Source: Tomocerus qinae (taxonomy: Eukaryota; Arthropoda; Collembola; Entomobryomorpha; Tomoceridae). From it: a DNA stretch of 64,000 bases. The stretch is from contig CM034547.1 in assembly GCA_020055645.1 (NCBI GenBank), positions 27,838,513 to 27,902,512 of the forward strand. Reading direction: 5' to 3'. The first letter of the stretch is position 1. Each line of letters begins with the position of its first letter. Positions 25,301 through 37,400 of this stretch are shown here, in pieces. Below the pieces are notes generated by a model. That model searched no databases, was not told where the DNA came from, and saw only the letters and a program-made list of their open reading frames with translations. The position numbers and the translations under genes are program-made.

Positions 25301-28300
25301 TGCTCCAACTCTTCTCCTTCACTTCTCTTGATTAAATGGCAAAGGGAGTCAAAGAAGCCCGGTGAGTCTGAGAAACGCTCTCGGTTTTTCTCGCTCTTGA
25401 TGCACACGTTGCGGAGAACACGGAGTGCTTCTAACTGAGTCCTCAATGGAACATTTGAGCTGCAAACCAACAAATATTACAACTCACGAGGACAGACACA
25501 AGAAACTTAGAAATTAGTAGGTACTTACATTACTACTATTATATACACTTCTACTATCACATTAGCCAAAACTCCTCTCTGCTACTATCTTCATCTAACT
25601 TTATTTCATTCACTCTTCTTATGCTCCTATTCCTGAGAATGAGCAGCCTATTCATTTTTAATTGTAATTAAATTACTAATTTTGTCATTTCACTCCTGCC
25701 ATTTAGAACCCGAGAAAGGGAGCAAATAGATCTGCCTAATAGAACCCATGTCTCTAGGTAATTATTACACAGTTGGGGGAATACTATAGAACCATATTTT
25801 AACCTTATACTGTGGAGTCTTATACTATTATACTTATATACAGAAAGCCACTCTATGCTAAGTTAAAACTACACAGGAAAAGTCGATTGCAAATGTAATT
25901 ATGCAATATATCAAACTTTTTATAGGTACTATTCAAGATGATGTATTACACAAGAGGCAGTGATTACTTCCTCTCCTCAAATTAGGACGCGAAGAGGTAA
26001 ATACCACAAATTAATTTCACTGGAAGGGTAGCAGCTGCTCTTAACGAAGCGACTTGCACACAAAACACACCACATTCACCAGCATTGCCAATCGCAACTT
26101 AACAAGCCTTGATTAATATGAAAGCACGTAAACTTGGCTATAGTTGAGTGCAATTGAATCAAACAATCTGTGGGTCTTGTATAACTCAACTATTTATCCT
26201 GCACTATGCTATTATAATAAATATTATATTCCACCAAAAATGAATAGGAAAAACTTACGCCAAGCCTTGCAAAACCATTTCCGCACCTAAGTCATCAAAA
26301 ATATCAGAAAAGCCTGGAGTAATACAAACCATGGCTCGCATCGCAAAGTGTCGCACAGCACTGGCCCGGTCTCTGTTGTTGCAAAATTAAATAAATAAAA
26401 CATTTCCGTTTTCATCATAATTTTGTTAAGCATATGTAAATAAATAAATGTTAATGTGACCTATCTGTTTTATTGAACCACATAAATTATAAGCATTTTA
26501 CATACTAATTACTCTGATTACTCTTTGTGTAGCATGTACTTAGTAGACTAGTGAGAAATAGGAGCCTGGGGAATCGTAACCTAGCCTATCAAGGAATTCT
26601 TTGTTCCTGGTTTTTCATAATCATAAATTATTCATCTCTTCAGAAAATACCGAACAGAAAATAAATGGCAAAAGTTAGATAGCAAAACCAGTTTTTTACA
26701 GCAATACCAGTTTAGAAGGTTTTGACCACTTTTCTTCCATAATCATTATTTTATGGTCTGGATTTTCACAAAACCAGTAGCTAGTAGTAATAGGGTATAA
26801 TTTGAAGAAAGGCATTATTAACTAAATTTTAAACATTATGAAGTGCTTGCAAAAAAATTTGGACAATGGTTATTAGCGTCAGTCTCGCTCGGCACATTAG
26901 CCAAATAGCCCAGTTCCTAGCTGGTCTACCACGTATATTTTAATACAGTAAGTTTTTAGTTTTCAGACAAAATTATAACTGCAACTTGTACTTACGTAAG
27001 GATTTTGACTCTCGTCACACCAGAGTGACACCACAAAGCCCATGAACTCATAACAGTTTCATATGCTCCCATTTCCAATGCCTGAGCTCGTACTGCAGTC
27101 CCACCGTATGCCAATCCGCAAGCAATGGTGTGAAGAAGACTTCGAACTATTTTCATTTTCGGGAAATGTTTTTCCTTCAAGGTGAGCTGTATAGGAGTTC
27201 ACAGAAAGTCAATTTATCAAAATAAGTAGGCACTTTTCAAATTGCTCCGAACGATAAAATTAACTTCTTTAGGAAAACACAAGAGATTTTGCAGTTGTTT
27301 ATATTTGCACAGTTACTATCAGTATAGTAGTATGCTACCTATAAACGTAATACAAAAGTATGACAAGATGACAATGAAATTATACCTGAGTAGACAAAGT
27401 CAAATGCTATTAGTATCATTGTAAAATCAAAATTTCATTTCTTAATCTCAATTCTTATATTTGTACGTAGCATAAAAGGTTACTTTTTGTGATATTTACT
27501 TTCTTTCGCTTTCACTAAACATTAGTCTTGTAAGGTAAAGTAAACATAGAGTTAACAATAAGACGGAGATTCAATTTCCCAAAGTGTGTCCCAAAAGTCA
27601 CTCTCATTCGGTTTTTCAATATCCTAAATGTTTTTTCTGTGCTAATAGTAATGCTTGGCGAGGGGAGCCTGAGTCTCGCACACTGCATTCCTAAATAGAA
27701 AATATTATAGTGGAAAGTCTGGAAATGGAAGTGAAAGGAGGAGAAAGGACCCTCAATCTAGATTCTAAATAATGGCTACGACTTGTACATTACTATGAAA
27801 TACAATAGATATAAAATAATCAATACTTTCAAAATAGATAAGTTTTTCTGTTTATCTTGGCAATTCAGAGTACTACGCCAAAACTGCGGAAGTACTACTT
27901 AAGGTAGAATTCTTGAATTAGAAAACTATATATAAATGGTTTGAAAGATAACAAGATTAATGTTGGTAAAAAAAGTAGCACATAGTATATTACGGATGTT
28001 CCAACCGATCATATGCCTATATAAACACAAAAGAGAGGAATAAATACCTGTAAAGTCTTTATGGCTTCGAAAGCTGTTTCAGGATCAACTTGCTCCTCTG
28101 GCACATTTATTAATTCCGCAAAACTCCCCATTTCTTGAATATCCTCTTCTTCCTCTTGCAGCTCTTCCTCCTCTGCATATCCAGCATACTCGTAGCCTTC
28201 AAATTGGTAACCTTCTCCAGGCATTTCTCCATAATAGTATCCTCCTTCCCCAGGCATCTCATAATTTTCGTATTCGTAGACCTCTTCTTCATCCTGGATG

Positions 28301-28389
28301 GTAGTGCCTAAGACCAGAGGAACCTCTGTCTCGACAACGTCCTCATCCCCCAGATAGCCGAATGGTTTCAAGGTCTCTGTGTCTGACAT
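22339..28389 (-). CDS. ARMC6: ARMC6-like armadillo-repeat protein, divergent
   Basis: Eight minus-strand exons join in phase to 543 residues: 28389-28048, 27186-26996, 26372-26259, 25459-25288, 24157-24028, 23573-23305, 23167-23018 and 22602-22339. From exon 2 onward the protein is built of armadillo-type helical repeats. Several stretches line up with vertebrate ARMC6 as I remember it: ALEMGAYETVMSSWAL, LRNVCIKSEKNRERF, VVRE followed by WCGAVKTIMLNDDPR, LNEEYCLHIDLGGVL and VKPALVDLGIEV. The first exon differs: it is acidic and rich in Tyr, Glu and Gly, with MPGEGGYYYGEMPGEGYQFE near residues 45-65. The exon 4 donor GTGCTTTA is weak and was chosen by homology; reading on would reach a TAA at 25265. 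The function of ARMC6 is poorly known. Orthology is probable but the low identity leaves room for another ARM family. Confidence 0.8.
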
Positions 28390-31300
28390 GATAATAAATA
28401 TATTTCTTCGGTGAGAAAATCTTCAATTGAAAATGAGAAAACTGATGAACTGAAGATTTTGATTGTCAGTGAAAGTCAAAAGTACTATTTCGTGTGTGTA
28501 TGTTAATAAACTGGCGAATAAAATCAGAGAAAGTCGTAAAAAACTACTTAGCCGTAAGTTCTAGAGTGTAATACTGAAAGAAAATTCAATTCAAATTATT
28601 ATTGGAAATGGAAAATGGAAAACTAAATAAAATTAGCAGTTGTGTATTTGGTCTGGCCTAGCATTGAAAAAACAAAGGTCGTTATAGTAGTCATGTAAAA
28701 TAATAGCCTACATATCACAGTTTCTGTGTCGGCTGTCAAGCAACGTTATTTTGCAAACATATTTTAGTGAATAATATTCTGTATTATATGAATAGACAAA
28801 ATGAAAGAGCACACCTCAGAAAACGTTTGTATAGGATAGAATATCGCTGTACACGCACTGTAGTGTTATGTCTCAAATGCAGGAGGAATAGTAGGATTGT
28901 TCTAAAGGTAAAAGAGGGAAATCGATGAACCGTGCAAAGCACCTGGCAGTACAGACCACTTTCAATTTCCTTGCATGTTTCTCGAGAATAGGTGACAGGA
29001 TGACTATGATTTCATTTTTAATACACTGATTCTCTCATCGTCACTAAGAGCAGAGGACCAATGGGACGAGTGCCGCATTGGCCGGCATGCTTTAGTAATT
29101 TTACTCAAGTCGGTCAATCCTACTGTGTCCATTCTCACTTCCGTCATTGCCATTGCTTTCTCCTCCTTTGACCGTTTTAGCTAATTTACATTTATAAAAC
29201 TCTATTTCACCTCCATAATGGCTGGACAAATGGAAGTAGTCATCTGATTTGGACAGGTCGCCCTAATATATAAAGTGCAATGGCAATCATCGCTTAATGC
29301 TATACAAACGATAACAGTTATCGAAAACTACATTCAATGCTACAAATAATGGTCATCCTAATCCTGACCTGACAGAATCATGTCATGAGAAAAATTGAGA
29401 CATTTATTGTCAAAAGTCTATCCATATAAATAGTGTAAAATGGTTTTACCAAGCTCATCGACTCATCGGGTTGATAAAATCACGACTCCTGGAATTCACA
29501 ATCGAATACGAAAAAGTATGCTAATATCTCATAAACAAACTGTGTAGCATGTTATTTGTTTGTGGATGTCACATCACATGCAGTGTGTAAAATTATAGCT
29601 TACCATTTATTTACAAAATTAATGGGAATAGTTTGTGTCTCATTTCTTGAATCAAAATTGTATTGGTTACATAGTAGAAGCATATTGTATTCATGAACTG
29701 ACAGATACACACTGTGGAATATGGAATATGCACCTGAAAAGCAAGCAAGACAGTTTTAATTGGTATAGAAATACGATCAAATGGTGTAGACCATATTAAC
29801 CCGGTGTTTGCAACTTTTCGTATAAGATTATACACAGAATCTCTTTAGAAGTATTCATATGGCTGAGTTGTAATGGAATGGGAGTGTAATATCGGTCCAT
29901 TGAACCAACTGAAGGAATATTGACTAGACAAGTTGTTGGCTTTTGTAGGGTGACTTGGTCATGTCGCATGCACACACATCCAGAATCTAACGTGTTGTAG
30001 TCTGCTTTATCGAATAGTTTGGTAAAGGTAGACGGACGGTTTGTCTGCGTCTATTTTGCATTCTTCTTCCTCGTACGATAGTTGAATGAATGGAGCCATA
30101 TCCTGCTATTGGACTAATGTTTAGTTCATATTGTGAGTAACAGTACTTGGAGTCCGAAACAGACATGAGGCTCTGATATAGAAGAGAGTGAAGGAGAAAT
30201 GTTTTACTTAGTCAGTAGTAAAAGTTTAAGAAAGTCAGGGATATAATATAAGTAGAGATGTAGGTAAGGTAGGAAGAGTTAAGGACGTGGACATAGCATA
30301 CATTCTCCAATCTAGCTAGATTTTCTCTAGCTCTTAAGTTTATTTTCAGTTCTTTGCTTTCGTTAGACTAGCTTTAGTGAGCTTTAGCTCTTGGAAATAC
30401 TTTTCGAACTAAAAGTGAAAGCGGGATTGGTTTTCTCATGACAAGCCATTCGAGTACAGATACGTTAGAGCTTCAGTTTACTGTACCTAACTCTACTGAG
30501 TAGTTACTCTATTTTAGAGGAGTTAAGTAGGCAAAGTAAAAAACTAGAAGGGTATGGTTTAGTTTTAGTTTGTATTGGTTGGGCTTCAGACTGTATTAAG
30601 TTAAGTTCTTTGGAAGCCGGTTGATTTGAGTTGAGAGTCGGATATCCATCTAAAAGAGAAAGTGCAGGTGTAAGCCTCTGAAACTCACATCACATCATAA
30701 CAACTCTTAAGTTCTATAGTGTGCGGGAGTTGTGCCTTTTATTTTGGACTCAGTAGTGTAAGTTGTTAGTGGGTGTTTTGATGTGATAGGGGTAGAAGGA
30801 CGTCTGCAACAATAAGAAGAGACCAAAGTGCCTGAGTAAATACACGACACGGTTTTCTTCGATCTTTATCTACTTCTCCTCGCCTCTTTCTTCCTCCACA
30901 CACAAAAGCTAAAAGACACCAAACACAATAGACGCCTCCGAACAAAACCAACAGACCTAAGTATACACACTCACTTAGATATCTTTAGTATTTAGGCCAA
31001 CAAATTTACACGCAGACCTAGAAATTACATACACAACGAACAAATAAGCCCTAGAATTACAAAGGTATACACTTTTAACTACAATAGATGTACTACGTAG
31101 ATTCTGCATTGTGCCTACACTTTAGACTTAAGTAGGGAAAGAATTGGAGATGGGACGGATACGAATGGAAGAGGCGGTGGAAACTGAAGAGGATTCGACC
31201 GCTTTGATTATCTCTGTTGTTTCAATAGTCAAATAGGGGCCAATATAATATTGTTCTTTTCGGGTATGTAATATTGTTCTTACTGGTTAGATCTATATAG

Positions 31301-31411
31301 TATTATTAATGTAAAATAATATTACATTTACTAGCATGACATTTTGAGGAATAATGGAGAGATACTTTCTAAACATCAATTTTCAGGTCTATTGAGTCTA
31401 GATCGCATAAA
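28390..31411. other. Intergenic interval between ARMC6-like and LRRC49
   Basis: The two flanking genes point away from each other, so 5' UTRs and promoters of both should lie here. No recognisable coding exon, repeat element or RNA gene was seen. The open frame at 30766-30951 on the minus strand has no supporting features. Confidence 0.5.
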
Positions 31412-34400
31412 ATGAATCCGGGTGAAACAAGACGAGCGGGAACATCGTTGGTGTCAGCAGTAACCAGTGCACCAGATTCAGACACTTTTATGACAGTCTC
31501 CTCCGCTGGAATTATCTGTCCACGTAGAACAGAACATCCTTTGAATTTCATCACATTTCCATCAGTTTCTCCAGCACTTCAACAGGCAGGTGTTATTTAC
31601 TTGTTTGTTTGTAGATTGCATTCTGGTTGGAATACAGTTGACTGGACCGTTACTTAAATTAGACGTGGGTTAAGTAAGAAAACTAATTAAAGCTTTTACT
31701 ACTGGCAGGGTCGTAAAGTGCCAGAATTCCAAATTATTCATGTGCTGTGACTCATAATTTGTTTTATGGAAGTAGTTAAAAGATTCGGGTTCGTTTAACT
31801 TTAATGCATGTGCAATAGTAGACAGAGAGCCGGGTAACAAGAGTAAGTAAGTAAATGGATACTACGAAGGGTTAACCACCTATAAGAGCTAAGTCGGGTA
31901 AACTATCTGTCTCATAACTGGAAGCAGTAATTATTTGCTCGTAAATCCCTCTCGTGAAATTCTTAATGAGTTGTTTATACTTATTTAACTGTTTTGCTTT
32001 TCTCAGAAACCGCGATGGCTTTCACCTCGACTTCCAGTGCCAAAAACAAGTCACAGTGCAAAGAAATTGGCCAAACCTGGACTTGCAGTTGCTACCAGTA
32101 GTTCAATACTCAATTTTGCAAACAATAGTAAAAGTAAAACCACTTCGACAAATAGACCTACGAGCAACAGCCACTGCAGCAATCCCATTTTCCCGCCAAA
32201 AAGACGAGCACAAACAACAAAAGAAAAGACGAGCACTATGCATTCGAACAATAAGTCCGTATTTCCGTCCGGGAGCAAAAGAAAAAGTTTCGGAGGACAA
32301 AAGGATAATAGCACAGGAAACAAAACTAAGACGGAGATTATCTCCAGAGGTCGACAAGAGCTTTACTACAAAGATCAGTCAACTACTACTTTTACAAAAG
32401 CTACACAAAGACAAAAGGACACCTCAGGTTCCTCCTCACATCATCGGTTACTGGGAGGAGATGCGTTGAGCAATGGTCCTGCTAATGGACCCGGAGTGCC
32501 ATCAACGGATTTCACGCTTAAAGCCGTTCTCGCAACGTCCAAGCGTCCTGGAGGAGAATTGAGCGAAAGATTTCAGGTGATCCGATCCGAGGAGGAGAGA
32601 GAAAGAAATCCAGAGTGCCTTCGATTAGACAGGTGTGCTCTCAAGCATTTTCCGCTCATTGGCAACGCTTCCACCAAAGACAAGGAGGCTGCAAATCTCC
32701 GACTCGTATCTTTGCAACACAATCTCATCACCCGGCTGGAGAATTTGCCGTCTTTGAATCACTTAGTAGTTTTAGATTTATATGACAACAGAGTCGAAAG
32801 AATTACTGGTCTCCAGGGATTGAGCTCATTGCGAGTTTTACTGCTGGGAAAGAATAGGTACGTCGACTCAACTGAATCTACTTTTATATTTCTGCCAATC
32901 TCCTTTTCCATACTATATGTATATCACCTTATACATAAGAAACTAACTTGGATAATAAATATAGTTCCTATATACTTACGCCCTTAATATTAAAGTTTCC
33001 GTTGTAGTATCTCCGGCCATGTGTTGGCTTTGGCTATCATCTTCATCCTCCTGAAACTGGAAGTGAATTCCACAGTTTGCTTTACCTTGCTTTCCTTTTT
33101 TAGATATACTTGTCTCACATACTACTACAGTGTGTTTAAACGGTTACCATACATAGTGCTTTCTCTTTCTATTTAACTCACTTTACCGCTTTTGCAAAAA
33201 CGTACTATAAAATTTTTCGACTTTAAAGATTGTCACATTTCTATTACTTTATTTTATTCCTTTTACCTTCCTGATTATACTTCTGTAATAGTGGTGTAAA
33301 ATTTAAAGCATTTAGTATTTTACTGGAGAAAATACTACATAAATGTGGTTAACATAAGTAGAGTGAAAGTTCTGTGTGCGGCAACTGTGTTATCGCACTG
33401 TATATCCTTTCTACCTATATAATGTTAGTAAATCTTATCCTACTGCCTCAGATATAGATTCTACGTGCTTCCTTTAATTCTTTCTTTTCCTTTAAAGTTT
33501 CTTTGCCACAAGTAGCTGGTTAGAGCCAATGCGTTTTCTTTACTATCTGCAGTATAGTAGTAGTACTATTTATATAAATTAATGCCTGGAAAGGTACCAC
33601 CAACCACTTTCGCAACTATTTTATGTAACTTTAGGTTTGGTCTTTCTTTGACTCGACACCGTCTTTTCTTGTCTTGTGTGTGAACGTGGTTTGTACAGAG
33701 TAAATATTAGACACTTGCCATATAGGTGTGCTATAATAAGCATACATTATAGTAGGGACAGGGAATATGTAGGGACTGATAATGTAAGTAGTGAAAATGA
33801 TATGGTATTGCCCTATATTTTGTGTTGGGATTCATGTGGAGAAAGTTGGTGCTAGTCCTGTTTAATATATGTTTCTTGTAGTGAAGCAAACCAACTAAAC
33901 TACTTTCTGAAGCAAATTACCTCTCTTAAGTTACTATGAGCTCCTGCCTTGCCTCCGTATCTTCCGCAACAAATTTAAACATGGACGAGTAAGGAAAACG
34001 ACATTACTGTAGTAAATAGTGAAGAAAAGTCAAGTCCTTAGGGCCACATCTATATGGAAGCTGTTGGCTCAAAACGCCACCCTTGGTAGTCTGTAATGAC
34101 ATGAGAGAAACTTATGAGTATGTATGGCACTACCAAGACCAACTACCATAAGCATTTATTATCTCTAATATCTACGTTCATTTCATGTCCATGTACATTT
34201 TGTCATTCCCTCATATGCTACCTCCAAAAATTTTCCATACCATCATATCACACAGTGTACCTTTTCTTATCACTTTCCCCGTTTAAAATATTCTGTATCG
34301 AAAATAAATGTGTTTTCTCTGCAGATGCTACATAATTTTGCACACATGTATTCACATCACATTGATTAATGTCAAGAAAAATAGTCTGCATTAAATAGAT

Positions 34401-37400
34401 ATTGGTCCTAGAGTTGTCGTCAAAGAACCTACTTAAATGGACGCGGAGACAAGACTCGGTTAGTATAATTGCAGATTTCGCAAACTACAGATGTTATATC
34501 TGTACTACAGTCAGGATCAGAGTATTACTTCCATTTCATACATATTTTCCCTATGTTCCCACTTAGGGTATGATAGGTAACTATATAATTGTCTGACATG
34601 TACTAGGAAACGTATACAGTGGATCCAGGAACTAGTAAAGTTGAGACTGGAAGAGTAGGACGAGGAATTTGATGGAATTATTGGTTTCGCTCCGCTAAAC
34701 TGACTTTCAGCTCATTTCTTAAGTAAAGAAAGTCTGTAAACCAGAGCAAATGACTATGAATAGCTAATTTAACCTACTGGTACCCATATAATAATATTAT
34801 AAAGTCCCCACTTACTATGATTTATATATGAAGGTAGTTATTCGCATAAACATGCAAAGATAAATATACAGCATGGGAAATTATGTCGTGAGGATGGAGA
34901 TTGTGGGTTTCTCATGAGCTACTTTTACTTTATTTGACTTTCTTTTGAGGAAATATGTAGGCTGGCGGATCCCGAACACTTGATTAAAACCAGTAAGCTC
35001 TGGAAAATCTTGCTAATGCTATTGCTTCTGTGTGGTTTTGTGTTGCTAGCCTTTAGCCGAGCCTTTTATGAGTATCTTTCCAATATTAGCATTGCTATTT
35101 ACTAATGCATTATGAATAGTTGTAGCAGCTACTGATATAAAGTGTAAACTTATGCTTCCATAAAGCAACCACAGAGTTATTACAAGTGGAAGTATGCAGC
35201 TCTCCCTGTATATATATTAGAATAATAAAGTTTCAAAGTAGCAAACAAAATGGTAAGCATTTAGAATGGGTTGGTGTGGTAGTTAGCGCAGCAATGCGTA
35301 GAGGTTCCGGATACAGATAAATTAGGGAGTAAGCTTTCACCGGAGAAAGTGAGAGAAAGTAAAGGCACGGTTGGTTGGCTATGAGATGAAAGCTGAAAAT
35401 CAGTCTAATCAGAGCTAGAGACAATGATTTATGAGTATCCGGTCGGATTGGGTCTGACGGCTACTGCTTAGTCTAAGTGTATACTGTAACAGATACATCT
35501 TCGACTTGGGATATATATTTACTTATTCTTATACTGAGTATTTAACAAGGAGCTTGAAGGGAAACAAGAGAAATTCTCTCGGTGAAAGTTACAACCTCGT
35601 TTAACTGTTACAGAGATTGAATGAAGCGAAGTTTGCTGAGGGTAGTAGGGATAAATATAAATGGATGCATAAATGGAAAGCAATAGGAATGGGTGAGTGA
35701 AGCCTGTGTATTTGACTATCTACATGCATAACATATGTAACTGTGCAGATTCCTGTGCTCAATGTACTATGTAAGCATGTTTATGTTGTCTACATCCTGT
35801 CGTACACTATGATTCTTTGCCTATCTCCATCAGGATCCGACGAATCGAAGGCTTAGACGGGCTTAAGCGTCTCGAAGTATTGGACTTGCATGGAAATCAG
35901 CTCCGATATGTCGATAACTTGGGATCCCTCGCCGCTCTCCGAGTACTCAATTTAGCTGGGAACTTACTCCGTAACATTCGGAATTTGGGACCCTACGGCT
36001 TATCATCGTTGAGCGAGCTAAACCTCCGTCGGAACCGTATTCGCAATCTCGATGGACTTCAGAAAGCACCTCATTTGAAGAAACTGCTTTTGGCTAATAA
36101 TGACTTACAGAGGTTAGTCCAACAAACTCACTCATTCACTTACTCTACTTACTTTTCGTCTGTTTTAAGATTTTAAGTTTAAGAGGATGAGTGGCTACTG
36201 TTACGTTTCTAGACGTCTACTTTCGGACTTTATGGCTATATTTCATGGACTACGTAATAAGTAATAGGTGTGTCGAGGGACTACTACTAAGATGTTATGT
36301 ACATGGTGTGTATACTTAGATTTATATATTATACAGTGGTATAAAAGAGTAAAAGATCCTGTTGGCTGTGTCATTTAGCCGACAGCTGAGCTTGAGCTGA
36401 CTGAGCGGAATGTTGACCATGAAAGAAAATTGCGTAGCCGAAAGGGTTTTACGTTTTGGTGTTTACTCTGTAGTTTAGTCTTGCTGAATGAGTTTGAAAT
36501 GTATGTTTGTGTGTATTTATGAACCCGCAGTCTTTCGTCTTTGTACTCTTTGAGGAAATTGGTGTTTCTGCAAGAAGTTCTTTTAGAGCCGAACCCATTA
36601 TGCTCAGTGCCAGATTACCGAAGTCAAGTATTGACTGTGTTCCCTTGGCTGGAGGTTTTAGATCGATGCCCCGTAACTGACCAGATGAGATTAGATGCCA
36701 AAATATGGCATCGAAAAAGAATTGCTGAAGAAGAGGATAAACGAAAGGAGCAGAGTCGACTGCGGACTCTGCCTGGTTCTCGGGAGCAAATCATTTACCA
36801 AGCCCGTCAGCGATGGGAATCTGTAAAGAACTTTGTGAAAAATAGCAATTCGGTGAGCAGCAAGCAGCCACTAAGCTCTCCTACAGCTACAACAACAACG
36901 ATCACCTCAATGCAACTTCAAGGCGACGAAGATGATCAGCACTGTAAACTGAGGGTATGCCAGGGCAGTAGCACAAGTGGAGCTACTCAAATAAAAATTT
37001 ATCAGGAGGAGGAGGAAGAAGAGAAGATCAGGGATGAGCAGCAGTTTCTATTAGGAGTCGGGGAATCTGATCAAGAGGAACAAGACATCGAAGTTGAGCC
37101 TTTCCAATACTATGATCAACATGAACATGGACTCGTAACTGTAGTAGGAGCAGTGGATGAGGATGATGGGAATGAACAGCAGGGAGCTTGTGGCAATAAT
37201 TCAGACCCTACCTCTAACTCTGCTGACCATCATCTTCTGCCTATTTCTTTTAATACTTTTCTTCACTCAGACACAACAGCAACCACATCTCGTCTCATGA
37301 TTGATGATCCTCCCACTGGAATTCGTGTCAATAGCAATCGGAACAGCAATGGAAATTCACCGTCAGAATTGCATTTATCTCCAACTGCTACTACTACGAC

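Noticed and set aside
32051-32357. Minus-strand open frames opposite the LRRC49 exon
   Set aside because: Shadow frames of a plus-strand exon with clear LRR homology downstream.
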